Origin: Gemmatimonadota bacterium
GTDB taxonomy: Bacteria > Gemmatimonadota > Gemmatimonadetes > Gemmatimonadales > Gemmatimonadaceae
Direction: 5' to 3'
DNA length: 13,340 nucleotides
Assembly (NCBI GenBank): GCA_003142495.1
Contig: PLMM01000380.1
Location: 1 to 13,340 of the forward strand
The position numbers were made by a program, and so were the translations under genes. Below the pieces are notes generated by a model, which was not told the origin of the DNA, did not search any database, and saw only the letters and a list, made by a program, of their open reading frames with translations. Below are positions 13,217-13,340 of the stretch, piece by piece; within the stretch, counting starts at the first letter, position 1, and every line of letters starts with the position of its first letter.

Positions 13217-13340
13217 ATGTCGAACAGATTTCGTTGGCTCGCGCTCTCGCTGCTCGGAATAGCGGTGTCGGGCGGATTGCTATGGTACACTGAAGGTCGC
13301 GCGCCGAAAGTCGTGGTCGTCGCATCGTCGCAGGCGCGAT
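13217..13340 (+). CDS. N-terminus of an exported or membrane-anchored protein (cut by window end)
   Basis: ATG 13217 is preceded by GGAG (13207-13210) at a 6-nt spacing. The 41 visible codons give MSNRFRWLALSLLGIAVSGG followed by LLWYTEGRAPKVVVVASS. This is a basic N-terminus with one hydrophobic stretch (about residues 7-23), so a signal peptide or single membrane anchor, then the beginning of a soluble domain. No family can be named from this much. It is in the same direction as the DUF4331 genes, 60 nt after the second one, with a strong hairpin between. It is probably the third member of this exported-protein locus. Confidence 0.65.
   Translation, partial: MSNRFRWLALSLLGIAVSGGLLWYTEGRAPKVVVVASSQAR

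Noticed and set aside
1..13340. CRISPR array, rRNA, complete insertion sequence or defence system
   Set aside because: I saw no regularly spaced repeats, no rRNA-like stretch, no paired inverted repeats around a transposase, and no defence-protein motifs.

Overview
The window reads as chromosomal DNA from a high-GC, diderm (Gram-negative-type) environmental bacterium. It carries a membrane-bound cyclic beta-glucan synthase, a predicted lipoprotein, and an ECF sigma factor next to an RskA-like anti-sigma factor and a DUF4331 pair. The overall look (GC-rich coding, the sigma/RskA/DUF4331 arrangement) would fit Gemmatimonadota or a similar phylum, but that placement is inference and there is no marker gene to confirm it.

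Positions 1-1045 are a scar zone. The 3' part of a tRNA-Leu(UAG) gene is followed by a perfect 18-bp tandem repeat, then a decayed tyrosine recombinase on the minus strand. That remnant is C-terminal only, with a frameshift between the HxxR motif and the catalytic tyrosine. Next comes the 3' end of an IS3-family insertion sequence, which abuts the last ~85 codons of a 6-phosphogluconolactonase gene (pgl). This is what an old integrative element at a tRNA gene, later eroded by IS insertion and deletion, would leave behind. A small unrecognised ORF (1042-1302) overlaps the pgl stop codon.

Positions 1404-9794 hold one very large gene of about 2,800 codons encoding a full-length cyclic beta-1,2-glucan synthase (NdvB/ChvB/Cgs type). 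In order it has a conserved N-terminal region, membrane segments, a GT84-type glucosyltransferase with DAD and Q..RW motifs, more membrane segments, a glycoamylase-like middle domain, and a GH94 module with the DWND catalytic motif. All expected motifs are present and the frame is open throughout. A hairpin overlaps the stop codon, and about 400 bp without a convincing gene follows.

Positions 10197-13340 form a regulatory and exported-protein locus on the plus strand. An ECF sigma factor overlaps an RskA-type transmembrane anti-sigma factor by 4 nt. A weak terminator-like hairpin separates them from two export-signalled proteins that together make up one DUF4331 domain: the N-terminal half in a signal-peptide protein and the C-terminal half in a lipoprotein. 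A strong GC-rich hairpin follows, and then the start of another membrane or exported protein that runs off the window. The natural inference, untested, is that the sigma/anti-sigma pair controls the downstream exported genes.

I found no CRISPR array, complete mobile element or recognisable defence system. The points most worth a second look are the split DUF4331 domain, the layered scar at the tRNA, and the possibly leaderless sigma-factor start.
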